Assembly (NCBI GenBank): GCA_018398765.1
Contig: JAHBMJ010000733.1
Location: 12,501 to 41,065 of the forward strand
Length of the DNA: 28,565 nt
Direction: 5' to 3'
From: Chromera velia
Lineage: Eukaryota > Sar > Chromeraceae
Position numbers and translations under genes: made by a program. A model generated the notes under the pieces. The model was not told the DNA's origin. It made no database searches and was given only the letters and a program-made list of their open reading frames with translations. This document shows positions 1 to 9,839 of this stretch, piece by piece (the stretch's first letter is position 1; each line of letters opens with the position of its first letter).

Positions 1-52
1 CACCATTCGATCATTCATTCTTTCCCTTCTGACATTCTTCCCTGCAATCTAG

Positions 53-201
53 CGCTGTGCTTTGTTCCCTCTCTTCCTCCCTCTCTGAATGCCTTCATCC
101 CTTTCCCTTCGTTTTTTTTCTTTCTTTCTTTCTTTCTTTTTTGTGCTGCGCTTTGTTCCCTCTCTTCCTCCCTCTCTGAATGCCTTCATCCCTTTCCCTT
201 C
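53..201. repeat. Direct repeat pair flanking a TTTC microsatellite
   Basis: A segment of about 58 bases (53-110) recurs at 144-201, offset 91. The last 50 bases (61-110 and 152-201) are identical, and the few bases before them nearly so. Between the copies lies a T-rich (TTTC)n tract (about 112-142). The second copy runs straight into the CTGCAG splice acceptor at 202-207, so the repeat is the duplicated pyrimidine tract of an intron. Confidence 0.9.
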
Positions 202-207
202 CTGCAG

Positions 208-441
208 GTGGTCATCGCCTTCAACGACTCGGAGAACCCTCATGCCTCCGTCTGGTCTTCCAGCCTCGCTTCCCTGCGCTCCCTCCCGGAGACTCTCTCC
301 AAGGTGCTGGTCGGGTGGTTCGACCAGATCGCTCAAGCGTACCCTCAGGAGACGCCGAGCGTAATTACGGAGGAGCTGCCGAAGATGAAGGAGACGGTCG
401 CGCTCCTCGAGGCCGACTTGGCAGTGGTAGGTACAAACTGA
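208..441 (+). CDS. Partial gene, last exon of an unrecognised protein
   Basis: A pyrimidine tract and CTGCAG acceptor end at 207. From 208 an open frame of 77 codons runs to TGA at 439-441, beginning VVIAFNDSENPHASVW and containing a probable helical stretch (LSKVLVGWFDQIAQAYP). Composition is coding-like and changes sharply to AT-rich soon after the stop. The window opens inside the preceding intron, so upstream exons are missing and the reading phase is not independently fixed. A GTAGGT at 431, the same donor hexamer used twice in the PARP gene, might be a real donor; the exon would then end at 430 and the gene continue. I do not recognise the family. Confidence 0.5.
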   Translation: MVIAFNDSENPHASVWSSSLASLRSLPETLSKVLVGWFDQIAQAYPQETPSVITEELPKMKETVALLEADLAVVGTN

Positions 442-1489
442 GCAAAGACGATGAAGCTCGCCATTCAGGACGCGAATCAATATATGACATTGAGGTGGCG
501 AAGCCCGAACGCTCCACAGCATCATGTGGGAGAGGATTGATGCGCTGTGAGCATTCATGTGAGAGGAAGAAACGCTTCTGGCAGAATTGTGTTAGAAGAG
601 AAAAACTTTAGATTCTAGACTTGGAAAGACCGTCTCAAATAACTGAAGCAACCACCAGTATTCAGATCTAATCTTAACTTTGAACAGCCAATTGCCTGAC
701 ATGATTCTAACATCCTGCTTTAATGCCACCAAGTACCAGTAAATCATTTAAATGTATACAGATTGTGATAATCAATTAAAACATAGAGTTTGTACGTGTT
801 TGTTTTTAATTCGGACCATGATTCGGTCTTAATACCTATATAGAGGTATAAAAACAAAAGGTTATAAAATTGTGAAAAGTTTATTGAAATCTAGATTAGA
901 ATTGGATCATATCATAATATTTCATGTACATGGCCGTTGCTTTATCGATAGTTAGGCTGAAAAATATTATATGATAACCAATGGCTATTAACCATGAAAT
1001 TAATTTCAGTTTCATCCTTTAACTAGTGACTAGTCTTTTAATTAGAAATTCGGGATTATGCAATGTGATTTAATGTTAGATTCATCATGTCAAATTTTTA
1101 TTAATATAAATAAAATTTGTTGTGTGCCGTTGTGATGTCGTATGGTCCGTCCCACATCGTTCCACACAGTGGTTCCGGTATGCTCCGACCAGGCACCTCG
1201 CTCACACCTATCAACTAAAATCGAGTGATTTTTTAAAACTCAATCTAGAAATCAACTTACAAGTCAATTCTAGATTCAATTAATTGCTAATAATTCATCA
1301 ATAAAATTTTAATGAATTTGAATTATGTTTCATTGATATAACGATATCCTATTGTACTTTATGATTCTTATTATTATTATTTCTTATGGTAGCAACTGTA
1401 ATAGCAAAAATATGGTAGCAACTGTAGCAACTGCGGTTCGAAGGCTTTTGGATTCCAGAGCTTCGATCAAATAGGTCTCCTCGAGCGGT
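442..1489. other. AT-rich non-coding block
   Basis: From about 600 to 1440 the sequence is strongly AT-rich, with no convincing open frame and no tRNA or rRNA. The 5' part (442-600) may be 3' untranslated sequence of the preceding gene. A short direct repeat (atggtagcaactgta) occurs twice around 1386-1426. Composition returns to the pyrimidine-rich type after about 1440. Confidence 0.6.
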
Positions 1490-2331
1490 TTGGAATGTAG
1501 CGTTCTCCCTCGCTCTCTAAAGGTGTGTGTGATGCCGGTAATCTTCCTTTCCATCTTCATTTCTTTCCAGATTTTTGGGCCAGTTTGTCTCTGTTCTTTC
1601 TCCCCCTCTCCTCTTCTCCTTTTTATCTTCCCGCTCTCTCCCTTGCTTCTCTTTCTCTTCTTTCACCGGCCTTTTTCCACACCCGTTCCCTCTCCTTCCT
1701 CTCCTCTCGGGTCATCTATCTCTCCTCCCGGAGCCACGCCGTCCTCTCCCTCTCTTCCTCCTCTTCCTGCTCAAACCGTGTCGCTGTCGGCTCCCTTCGC
1801 CTCCGGCTCGCTCCTTCGAAACGACCGACAGGCTGTTTCTCCCTCTCCGCCTCCACCCCGACCGCCACCCGAGGACACCCACAACGAGAGTCACTGCAGC
1901 CCAAGTACGCAGAGTGACACAAACCATCGGGCCACTGACACCGCCTCAGGCCACTTTCGTTGCCCAGACTCGCTCACACGAACCCCTTCCCCGTACGCGT
2001 TGAATGTCCGATGGGTGTCTCCACTCTCCTGATGCACGCGTGATCCTCCTCTCTCGAGGGGCGGGTTCTCCCCCACGTATTGCGCGTGGTTGCCGCAGTG
2101 CGAATCCCTCAGATGGGGGAAGCGACTCGAAAGGGAACGCCGGGCCTTCATGAAACCCTCAGAACTCAGCCAGACGGACCTGCAGCGTATGTGCTTACAT
2201 GCATGTGAGCTAGTGCGTGCATGTTCATGCATGCATGTGTTTATGAGGGTGTCTTGATGGAGCTAGGCATGCACCAGAATTCGGGGAGAAGTGAAAGTCG
2301 TGATCCACGCTCCTCGTCTGTGTTTGCGTGT
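1490..2331. other. Pyrimidine-rich region without a supported gene
   Basis: 1540-1860 is dominated by CT-rich sequence like the introns and flanks elsewhere in the window. An open frame at 1490-2032 (+) gives a Pro/Ser/Phe-rich product with no recognisable domain. 2190-2260 is rich in TGCATGCA-type words. I see no exon with conserved protein content here. Confidence 0.5.
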
Positions 2332-2898
2332 GGATAGGGATGTGCATACAGATCAATAGATGCACGATAATGCCCTGCATGCGTGTGTGGATAGGGATGT
2401 GCATACAGATCAATAGATGCACGATAATGCCCTGCATGCGTGTGTGGATAGGGATGTGCATACAGATCAATAGATGCACGATAATGCCCTGCATGCGTTT
2501 GTGGATAGGGATGTGCATACAGATCAATAGATGCACGATAATGCCCTGCATGCGTGTGTGGATAGGGATGTGCATATATACAGATCAATAGATGCACGAT
2601 AATGCCCTGCATGCGTTTGTGGATAGGGATGTGCATACAGATCAACAGATGCACGATAATGCCCTGCATGCATTTGTGGATAGGGATGTGCATACAGATC
2701 AATAGATGCACGATAATGCCCTGCATGCGTGTGTGGATAGGGATGTGCATACAGATCAATAGATGCACGATAATGCCCTGCGTGCGTGTGTGGATAGGGA
2801 TGTGCATACAGATCAATAGATGCACGATAATGCCCTGCATGCGTGTGTGGATAGGGATGTGCATACAGATCAATAGATGCACGATAATGCCCTGCATG
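2332..2898. repeat. 57-bp minisatellite, ten copies
   Basis: Ten tandem copies begin at 2332, 2389, 2446, 2503, 2560, 2621, 2678, 2735, 2792 and 2849. The unit starts ggatagggatgtgcataca and ends in a GT-rich linker. Copies are nearly identical; changes sit mostly in the linker. The fifth copy has a 4-base insertion (TATA). The period is a multiple of three, so frames stay open on both strands, but the 4-base insertion shifts the frame, which argues against translation. Confidence 0.97.
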
Positions 2899-2918
2899 GA
2901 TAGAAGATTTTGACTAAC

Positions 2919-3051
2919 TGGGGGGAGGTGGGAGACGGAACGTCCAAGTCCACAAAGTAGCGGTCCCTCGACGAGTCGTAGGCCTCCACAACGCCCAGCT
3001 GCCCGTACACCCTCACGTACACCCCAACCGCAGCTTCACCTCCCAGGGCGC
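2919..3051 (-). CDS. Possible lone exon with a small beta-barrel-like motif
   Basis: On the minus strand an acceptor-like CTCTCTAG ends at 3052 and a GTTAGT donor, fitting the window's GTNNGT pattern, sits at 2918. Between them the frame reads GALGGEAAVGVYVRVYGQLG followed by VVEAYDSSRDRYFVDLDVP. This pattern (VRV, G-VV, D--RYFVDLD) resembles the short SH3-like modules of many algal and alveolate proteins, where a glycine-rich turn leads into a strand, an acidic turn and a second strand. No neighbouring exons were found, and it abuts the 57-bp minisatellite, so it could be a gene fragment or chance. The base composition is coding-like. Confidence 0.3.
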
Positions 3052-3106
3052 CTAGAGAGGCATGCATAGGTGGGTCAGCGGGAGAAGAACGACGGAACGC
3101 GTACAT

Positions 3107-4110
3107 CCTCTACAGTCTGACTGCATGTCCATGCATGCATCGATCTTTCTCAAACTCGACCTGACGTAGTTTCAGTGAAGAGTTTGTTCTTGGCGAAGCA
3201 CTCCGATCCAGTAGGTCGGTCATGTCTTCTGACATCCCCCTGCATCCTCGTACCCATGCATTCACGCCACCAAGTTTGACCGACCGGTCACGCCAAAAGT
3301 TTTATATATGTGCAAATTCCGTGTTCTTTTGTATCGGTTGTATGGTTGTCTCCCGAGCTGTTTTGCCGAGCTATAGTGAAGCCGCGTGGACCCTCGCGTG
3401 GGCTTTTGTACTATTTTGTACTATATGGGATTTTAATGCTCCTGCGGAGCATGCCGTGGCCCCGTTGAAAGAGGGAAACCAGGGGTCGCGTATTATCGTG
3501 TATGAAGGCCTAAATACGACTAAAAATTAGTCTGAAATTCTTACTTATAGTTATAGCAAATCGATCTGCAAACTGTCTACAATAGATATTCTTTACCTGA
3601 GTTTATAAAACTGATTTACCATATTTTTTCTAACATTTTTAAAAAGGAAAAAATGATGATCTAGAGAATGATTGACTCGACGTTTTCTAGTTAACGTGAT
3701 CTCTCAATACACTAATAACTCGATTAGGTTCGATACGAAAACACAGTAAAGGTATCTGTGAAAAGGCCCCAGACACGAAGGACGGTCCGAAGACCGGGGA
3801 GGAGTGAGCCAACAGTATTTGACCTAGTCTTTGACAGTGTATTACAGTGTCTGCATATATGTCTACATCACTTACACGATAGTTACTCTTTCATCATCTT
3901 TCACCCTTTATCCTAGCCTTTGTCTCTCAATCTTGCTGTCTGTCTGAGACACCATCAGTTTCTCTACTTCAGTCGGGGTACATCGGCCTCGCTCTCTTTC
4001 TCCTATGCAGAATCATACATCCATCTGGCTCTTTCCCTCTTTCGTTCTCTATCTCTCCCTGATTATGAGTCTTCGTCTGCCACCTGTCTGCTAACGTGCG
4101 CACGTACACA
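3107..4110. other. Non-coding region, partly AT-rich
   Basis: 3540-3760 is AT-rich and resembles the other intergenic AT blocks. A 102-codon open frame at 3222-3530 has no domain I recognise and no splice support. 3900-4100 is pyrimidine-rich. No gene is supported. Confidence 0.5.
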
Positions 4111-4193
4111 TATACACACACACACAGACATACACACATACACACACACAAAGACACACACACACACACACACACATACACACACTCATGTAC

Positions 4194-4226
<33 letters not shown>

Positions 4227-4365
4227 AAGAGACAGAGTTCACACTCTTACCGCTACATCGCACACACACATAAGCACGCACATTACTCAGACTGACAAGC
4301 TTGCACAGGTATAGATCACACACGCACGGACGGAGACACACACACACACACATACACACAGAGAG
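4111..4365. repeat. CA and GA microsatellites
   Basis: A (CA)n tract with interruptions runs about 4111-4190, followed directly by a (GA)n tract about 4196-4232. A second CA tract lies at about 4335-4360, followed by a short GA run. Open frames across these are low-complexity artefacts. Confidence 0.9.
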
Positions 4366-4801
4366 AGAAAGAGAACGGAAGATCAGATAAGGACGTGCTA
4401 AGGAATGTTCCCTTTCCTTCAAAGTTTCTAAGGCTTTCATTTCATTCACAGACTGATACGCAGAACATTCAAAATTGTGCAGTGCAAAAAGAGGCAGTGG
4501 CCCTGGGCAGTGACCCTAAAGCAGGCAAGCAACCCAGAGAGTTTTAAGTGTGATTTCAAGCAAGCAGACCTCGGTGTACCGCCTGGTGGTTGTACAAAAG
4601 AATATGCAGGCAAATACACACCGAGAGACAACCATATACACTAGCATACACAGGCCCTGCGGTAAAGTGAAGCGGGAATGTTACAGAGCCTTTCAGAAGA
4701 AGCTCTCACGTACATACAAAAACACACGAGGCAGAAAGGCCAACATAATGAAATACATTATGGATGTAGTCCTGCTAAAGCCTTGAAGCACAAACTACCC
4801 A

Positions 4802-4804
<3 letters not shown>
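4366..4804. other. Non-coding sequence
   Basis: No recognisable protein segment or RNA gene is visible. The short open frames on both strands lack conserved content. Confidence 0.45.
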
Positions 4805-4842
<38 letters not shown>

Positions 4843-4878
4843 ACTCTCGCCCTCGCTCTTGCTCTCACTCTCGCTCTT

Positions 4879-4935
<57 letters not shown>

Positions 4936-4958
4936 CTCTCTCTCTCTCTCTCTCTCTG
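4805..4958. repeat. CT microsatellite
   Basis: Two long (CT)n tracts (about 4805-4838 and 4874-4958) are separated by a CTCGCTCT-type imperfect segment. The minus strand is therefore a long GA purine run. Confidence 0.95.
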
Positions 4959-6063
4959 TATGTCTCCTGGCCTCATACACATACGCATATACCTACATAC
5001 AATGTCATACAGACAAACATACGGAGAAGCAGACAGATAGGTAGGCAGGCGAGCAGGTGGGCAGGCAGGCAAACAGGCCATATTTTTATTCCAGGGGAGG
5101 GAAATTTTTTTACAGACAGCAAAACAGACCTAGAAGATAGACAAATAGTCAGTTACTGTGACTGTCTGTCACTGCCAGTTGATCAGTGGGTTAGTCAGTC
5201 AGTTAGGTAGTCAGTCAGCCAGTCTTTCGCCCTTGCGCTTCTCCTCAAAGTCTCAGCACTCCTGCACTCAATCAACGTGCACCCGGTCACTCAAAGGAGA
5301 CGAATTTCAATACAAACATAGCCTGAGAGACATAGAAAAATGTGGAATGGAGAAAGCCAGACAGAGCACACGAACATAAAACCACACCACAGACTGGCAT
5401 CCACGCACATAAATACCGGAAAAATTTGTTTACAGGGGCACCGTGCATCGAAACGAGTATCGTGGACAGCAACGGGGGGATACTTTAAGACAGACATGTA
5501 GACGGACACGGAAACCCAACACGCCTACTCATTCACCCATTTACTCAAAGACACAAGGATTCACAGCCCAAAGTCAGTATAGACAGGAAATCACATATAT
5601 TGCATGGCAGGCTCAAACAGGGTGAATAGAGCTAGAGGAAAGCCATAGGCGCCCGGGTTCAGCAGCTCGCTCGCGGCAGAGAGTCGCATACGCTTGCTAG
5701 CAGATTGTCTCTGACTGTCTCCCTTTCATTTATGGAGTCAAATAAACAGGAGGAATACGAAGACAGGAACAGATTGACCACTCACCTTTCCTTGGAGCAG
5801 GACAGGTGGAGACCTGACCAAAGGGCAGATCTGCTTAGTCCGGAAACAATATGAAACTCACAACAGACAGATTGAGACGCGCGGAGACGGCGTTTGAAGA
5901 GTAGTGTTTTCACCCAGCTCTCACTCACTGTCACGCCCACGTCCGTCATTAAGTTGAAGATTTCCCTCATCTGCTCACCCACATTACAAAGTCTGACAAA
6001 GCTGTCGAACAGCGCATCTGATAGCGCATCTGAATTCAGACCTCAGAGGCGGTCGAATTCAAT
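4959..6063. other. Non-coding flank upstream of the PARP gene
   Basis: 5035-5085 is an imperfect GGCAGGCA repeat, and 5145-5225 is an imperfect CAGTCAGT repeat. The rest holds short open frames without recognisable content. I see no tRNA, rRNA or conserved protein segment. Confidence 0.5.
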
Positions 6064-6599
6064 CATTTCAATCATGCATGCGCAAAATTTTTACTGCGCG
6101 GTCCCGTAAGGCGTTTGCGACCCGAAATGTGAGGAAGTACGTAAGTGGCGCGCGTGCGAAATTCGGTGTAGGGGGCGGGGCTCACCTTTACTTTTTTCCT
6201 TTCGGTTTGGGCTACAGATACCGTGGCTCGGGGGCCACGGCAAGGTCGGGGCGGGGGGGTTAATTGCCGTCTCTGCATGACAATGATTCTATAGGTCAGC
6301 CATGGTCAGCCATGGTCAGCCGCTGTTCGGAAAAGCAGTTCGAAGAAGTCGTACGCAGTCTATCCAGTGCTGCTTTGCTCGAGCCAACTCGGTCGTGTTT
6401 CGTTCGCTGTTTGTCTGAAGAGTCAATCGGCGCTTGACTGAGACTGTGACTAAGCTCAGAGATTTGGGTCTTGTGGCGTTGTGCCATTGCACGTACGTTG
6501 GCCCTTCGGTGGGAACGGACGAGGAGGGCAGAGCACACTCCGACAGGTCGCTTTTGACTGAGAGAACACAACGCCGGAGCTTAGAGAGAGCAGTGATCG
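6064..6599 (+). promoter_or_regulatory. Probable promoter and 5' leader of the PARP-fusion gene
   Basis: This GC-richer stretch precedes the first coding exon. It includes a TGCATGCGC word near 6073, a GGGGGCGGGGCT GC-box-like motif near 6170-6182, a G-run at 6251-6259, and a tandem 12-base repeat (ggtcagccat type, three copies, 6296-6329). No TATA box is evident. The assignment rests on position and composition only; the transcription start is unknown. Confidence 0.3.
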
Positions 6600-9500
6600 A
6601 TGCAGATTTTCATCAAGGACCTGGAGGGCCGCTCTCTGTGCCACTCGTGTGACCCTTTGTGGAGGGTGCTGGATTTGAAGCGGGAGTTCGAGAGACTGCG
6701 GGGGGTCCCTGTGTCCCTCCTGAGACTGATTGTGAACGGAAAGCAGCTGCAGGATGATAACGTGACTCTCAGAGATGCCGGGGTGACCCCCCAATGCACT
6801 GTCTTCACTGCCTTGGCGGGGGTGAAGGGCGGGCCGATGCGGATTTGTGTGAGGAGCTTTGGGGGGACGATCATGGGGCCCATAGAGGTCGAACCCTCTG
6901 ACACCATTGCGGATGTCAGTCAGTCCGTGGGTTTTTCCTTTTCCTGCCTTTGGCTGTTGGGCTGATGAATCCTCCCTCCGAAGAAGTTTTTCGGTTTTGC
7001 TTCCTCATGCGGGCTCCTCCCAGGCAGAGGATCATTGACATGCAGATAGGAAGGAAGGAAGGAAGGTGTGACAACGTGGAGCGAGTTCTTCTCGCATGTG
7101 AGATCAGGCAGGCAGGAAGCTGTGGTCTCACCCCATGCATGTCAGATTTGTCTTTCTCTCGGAAAAGAAAAAGAAAGAACACACAGACTCTCAGTCTCTC
7201 TATCCGTTTGCCTGAAAGAAAGAAGTCTTATGGTCTCAATGAATGAAGCAATGAGTGAGTGAATGAGTGAATGCAAGGACAAAAAACGAAACCATACATT
7301 ATCCCCTGTCTGTGTATCTGTGCAGGTGAAGAGGAAGATCGCGAGGGAAGCCGGAGTCTCTGCGAGTTCTTTGCGCCTGCAGTATGCCGGCAAAGAGATC
7401 GTTCCCTCGGATAGCCTCCAGGAGGCTGCCCCGTGCTTCTCCGACCACGGCGTCGCCAGAGATGCCACTCTTGCTCTGATGGCGCCTATTCCCGGAGACA
7501 AAATGCGGCTCAAGGTCACTTTCCTCAACGAGCCGAGGTGTGAACCCAGAGTGATTGCCGCGGGGGAAGGCCGATGGGACGGGTCCATGCAGATTTTTGC
7601 GGAGACCCTCACGGGGAAGACGATCACGCTAAGGGTCGATCCGTCGGACTCCATTGAGAAGGTAGGTCCGTCCGTTCTCCCGACGGCCTTCTTTTGGCCT
7701 ACATGATTATGTCATCGTTTTTCAATTGCAGTGCCTCTTTCCTTCTCAGATCTGAAGCGCAGCGCCCGCCTTTCAAGCCTTCTGTTTCGAATTCAGCTGG
7801 GGGCTTTCTGTCGATTGTGCAATGTTTCGGTGCGCATGGATGGAAAGAATGGTAAGGGAATGGAGGCGTGGCCAGGGAGTCTGACAGGAAGGCAAAGAAG
7901 AGCCTGTGTTGACTTCCCGTGAATCTCTAATCTCTCTGTTTGTCTCTCTGTCTGTGCAGGTGAAGAGACAGATCGAGGAGAAAGAAGGAATTCCGTGTGA
8001 AGAGCTGCGTCTGTTCCATTTTGGGCGTTCGCTTAGCGAAGACGCGAGGACTCTCTCAGAGTGCGGCATCACGGGGGACGCGACTCTGCACATTTTCCAA
8101 CGGAACATGATTTGCTGGCCGTCCGCTGATTTCTACCTGAAAGGGAATGCGACGGTGGATGAGCTCAGGTCTCACATTGCGCGCGAACTTCAAAAACAGG
8201 TGCGCGCTTTGAAGCTGGAAGGGGCCGCTGAGGTTTCAGAGAATGAGTGGGTGATCAAGTGGAATGGTATGCTCTTCTGGCCGGAGAAGGTGGTGGATTC
8301 GGGGGGCAGGTTGAAGAAGACTGAGGTGATTCCGATGGCATTTGCACCCGACGTTACTCTGACGTTCGATCTGAAGGCATCCGGCTTCAGCGGTCTGTAA
8401 AGTCTCGTGGGGGTACCGTTGCAGTCATTCGAATGATCACTCTGTATCCATCTGCTTTCTTTTCTCACCTTCGTTTGTTGTCCTTCGTTCTACTCCTCTT
8501 TTCTCTCTGTTCGACTTAATTCACTTCACTTTGGTGCTTGTCTCTGGGATTGCCTTGTCTCCTGCGTTCCCCTCTCTCTTCATCCTCAGTCCCTCTGTCT
8601 ATGCGATCATTCTTTTTTTTCTTTGTTGCGTCTCTCTGTCTTCACCTCACTTCCATTTTCCTGTCTCGATATCTGTAGGGAGGGTCGGTGTCTGCCTTCT
8701 AAGGTGTACAAAGAAGTTCTTGCTTTCACGTCCCATCTATGCTTACACAATCCCCCCCCCCCCCTGCAGGTCCCTCAGACCCTCTCTGGGAGGTGTGCCT
8801 GGGTCCGATGCGGTGGGAGGCCCTGAGCAAGAAAGTGATGGCACAGCTGGAGCGGGCCAGCACCGCCCCCCCAGTAGAGTTCACCAGGGAGGGGGCCTCC
8901 TACAAGGTTGACGGGGTGACGATGATGCAGGTCAGGTAGATGGGGATTGGAACAGGGCAGGGGGGGTTATGTGTGTGCAGAAGCGTTCCGTATTTTGTGG
9001 ATGCGCATGCACATTCATTTCCAAGTTTTTGTATGCGCGTGCATATTTATTCTGTGTGTGCGTCTGTATGCGCGTGCATGTTTGTTTCCTTGTTTGTGGA
9101 TGCGCATGCACATTTATTTCCAATTTTTTGTATGCGCGCGCATATGAATAGGTTCATTTATTTTGTGTGTGCGGAGACGATACATGGTGCAGGTGAACAC
9201 AGCCACAGGGAAGGTGCGTGCGCTCCGGAGACGCGAGCAGCCAGCAGCAGCTGCGAGCGCAGCGCGTGCACACTCGGTCAAACGCCCCCGTGTCGAGAGA
9301 GAGAGAGACGGTCCAGGACCTTCAGGGTCGAGGGAGGGGGGGGAGGGGGACGTGATCATGATAGATGTCGACGGGTCTGATGCTGCGTCGGGAGACGGGA
9401 GGGACGAGACAGCCTCTGTGGTGTCTCAGAATGTGCCGGTGCCCGTTGCCCTCCCGAATAGGAGATTGGGTCAGACGGAGGGGGGGCAGAGAGACAGGAA

Positions 9501-9791
9501 CGCGGTCCTGTTTGACTTTTTTCTCAGACAGGCTCTCTCGCCCCCCCGAAGTTCTTTGTTGAGACAGAGGGCACCTCCAGAGATCGCCTCGTGGGTGTCG
9601 GAGAACCTCCAGAGCTCTGTGACCTCACACAGACAGGCTCTGGGGCACAGGGTGTGGTGCTGTCCTCCTCGACTGGAGGTAGGTGGGTTCATGTGGCTGT
9701 GTTCCTTTGATTATTCGTTCCGTTGGTTTGAAGCGCTCATTGCTTCTTTCGATACAGGGAGGCTCTCCCTCGTTTTGTCCTCGTCTGCCCA

Positions 9792-9839
<48 letters not shown>

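Noticed and set aside
1387-1460. tRNA-like GCGGTTCGAAGGC word
   Set aside because: Resembles a T-loop, but no acceptor, D or anticodon stems could be paired around it.
1490-2032. 180-codon Pro/Ser/Phe-rich open frame
   Set aside because: Low-complexity CT-rich DNA like the introns; no domain, no splice evidence.
2225-2913. Open frames with 19-residue repeats on both strands
   Set aside because: They are the 57-bp minisatellite read in frame; a 4-base insertion breaks the frame and there is no splice or domain support.
3222-3530. 102-codon open frame
   Set aside because: No recognisable domain, and it runs into an AT-rich block; insufficient support.
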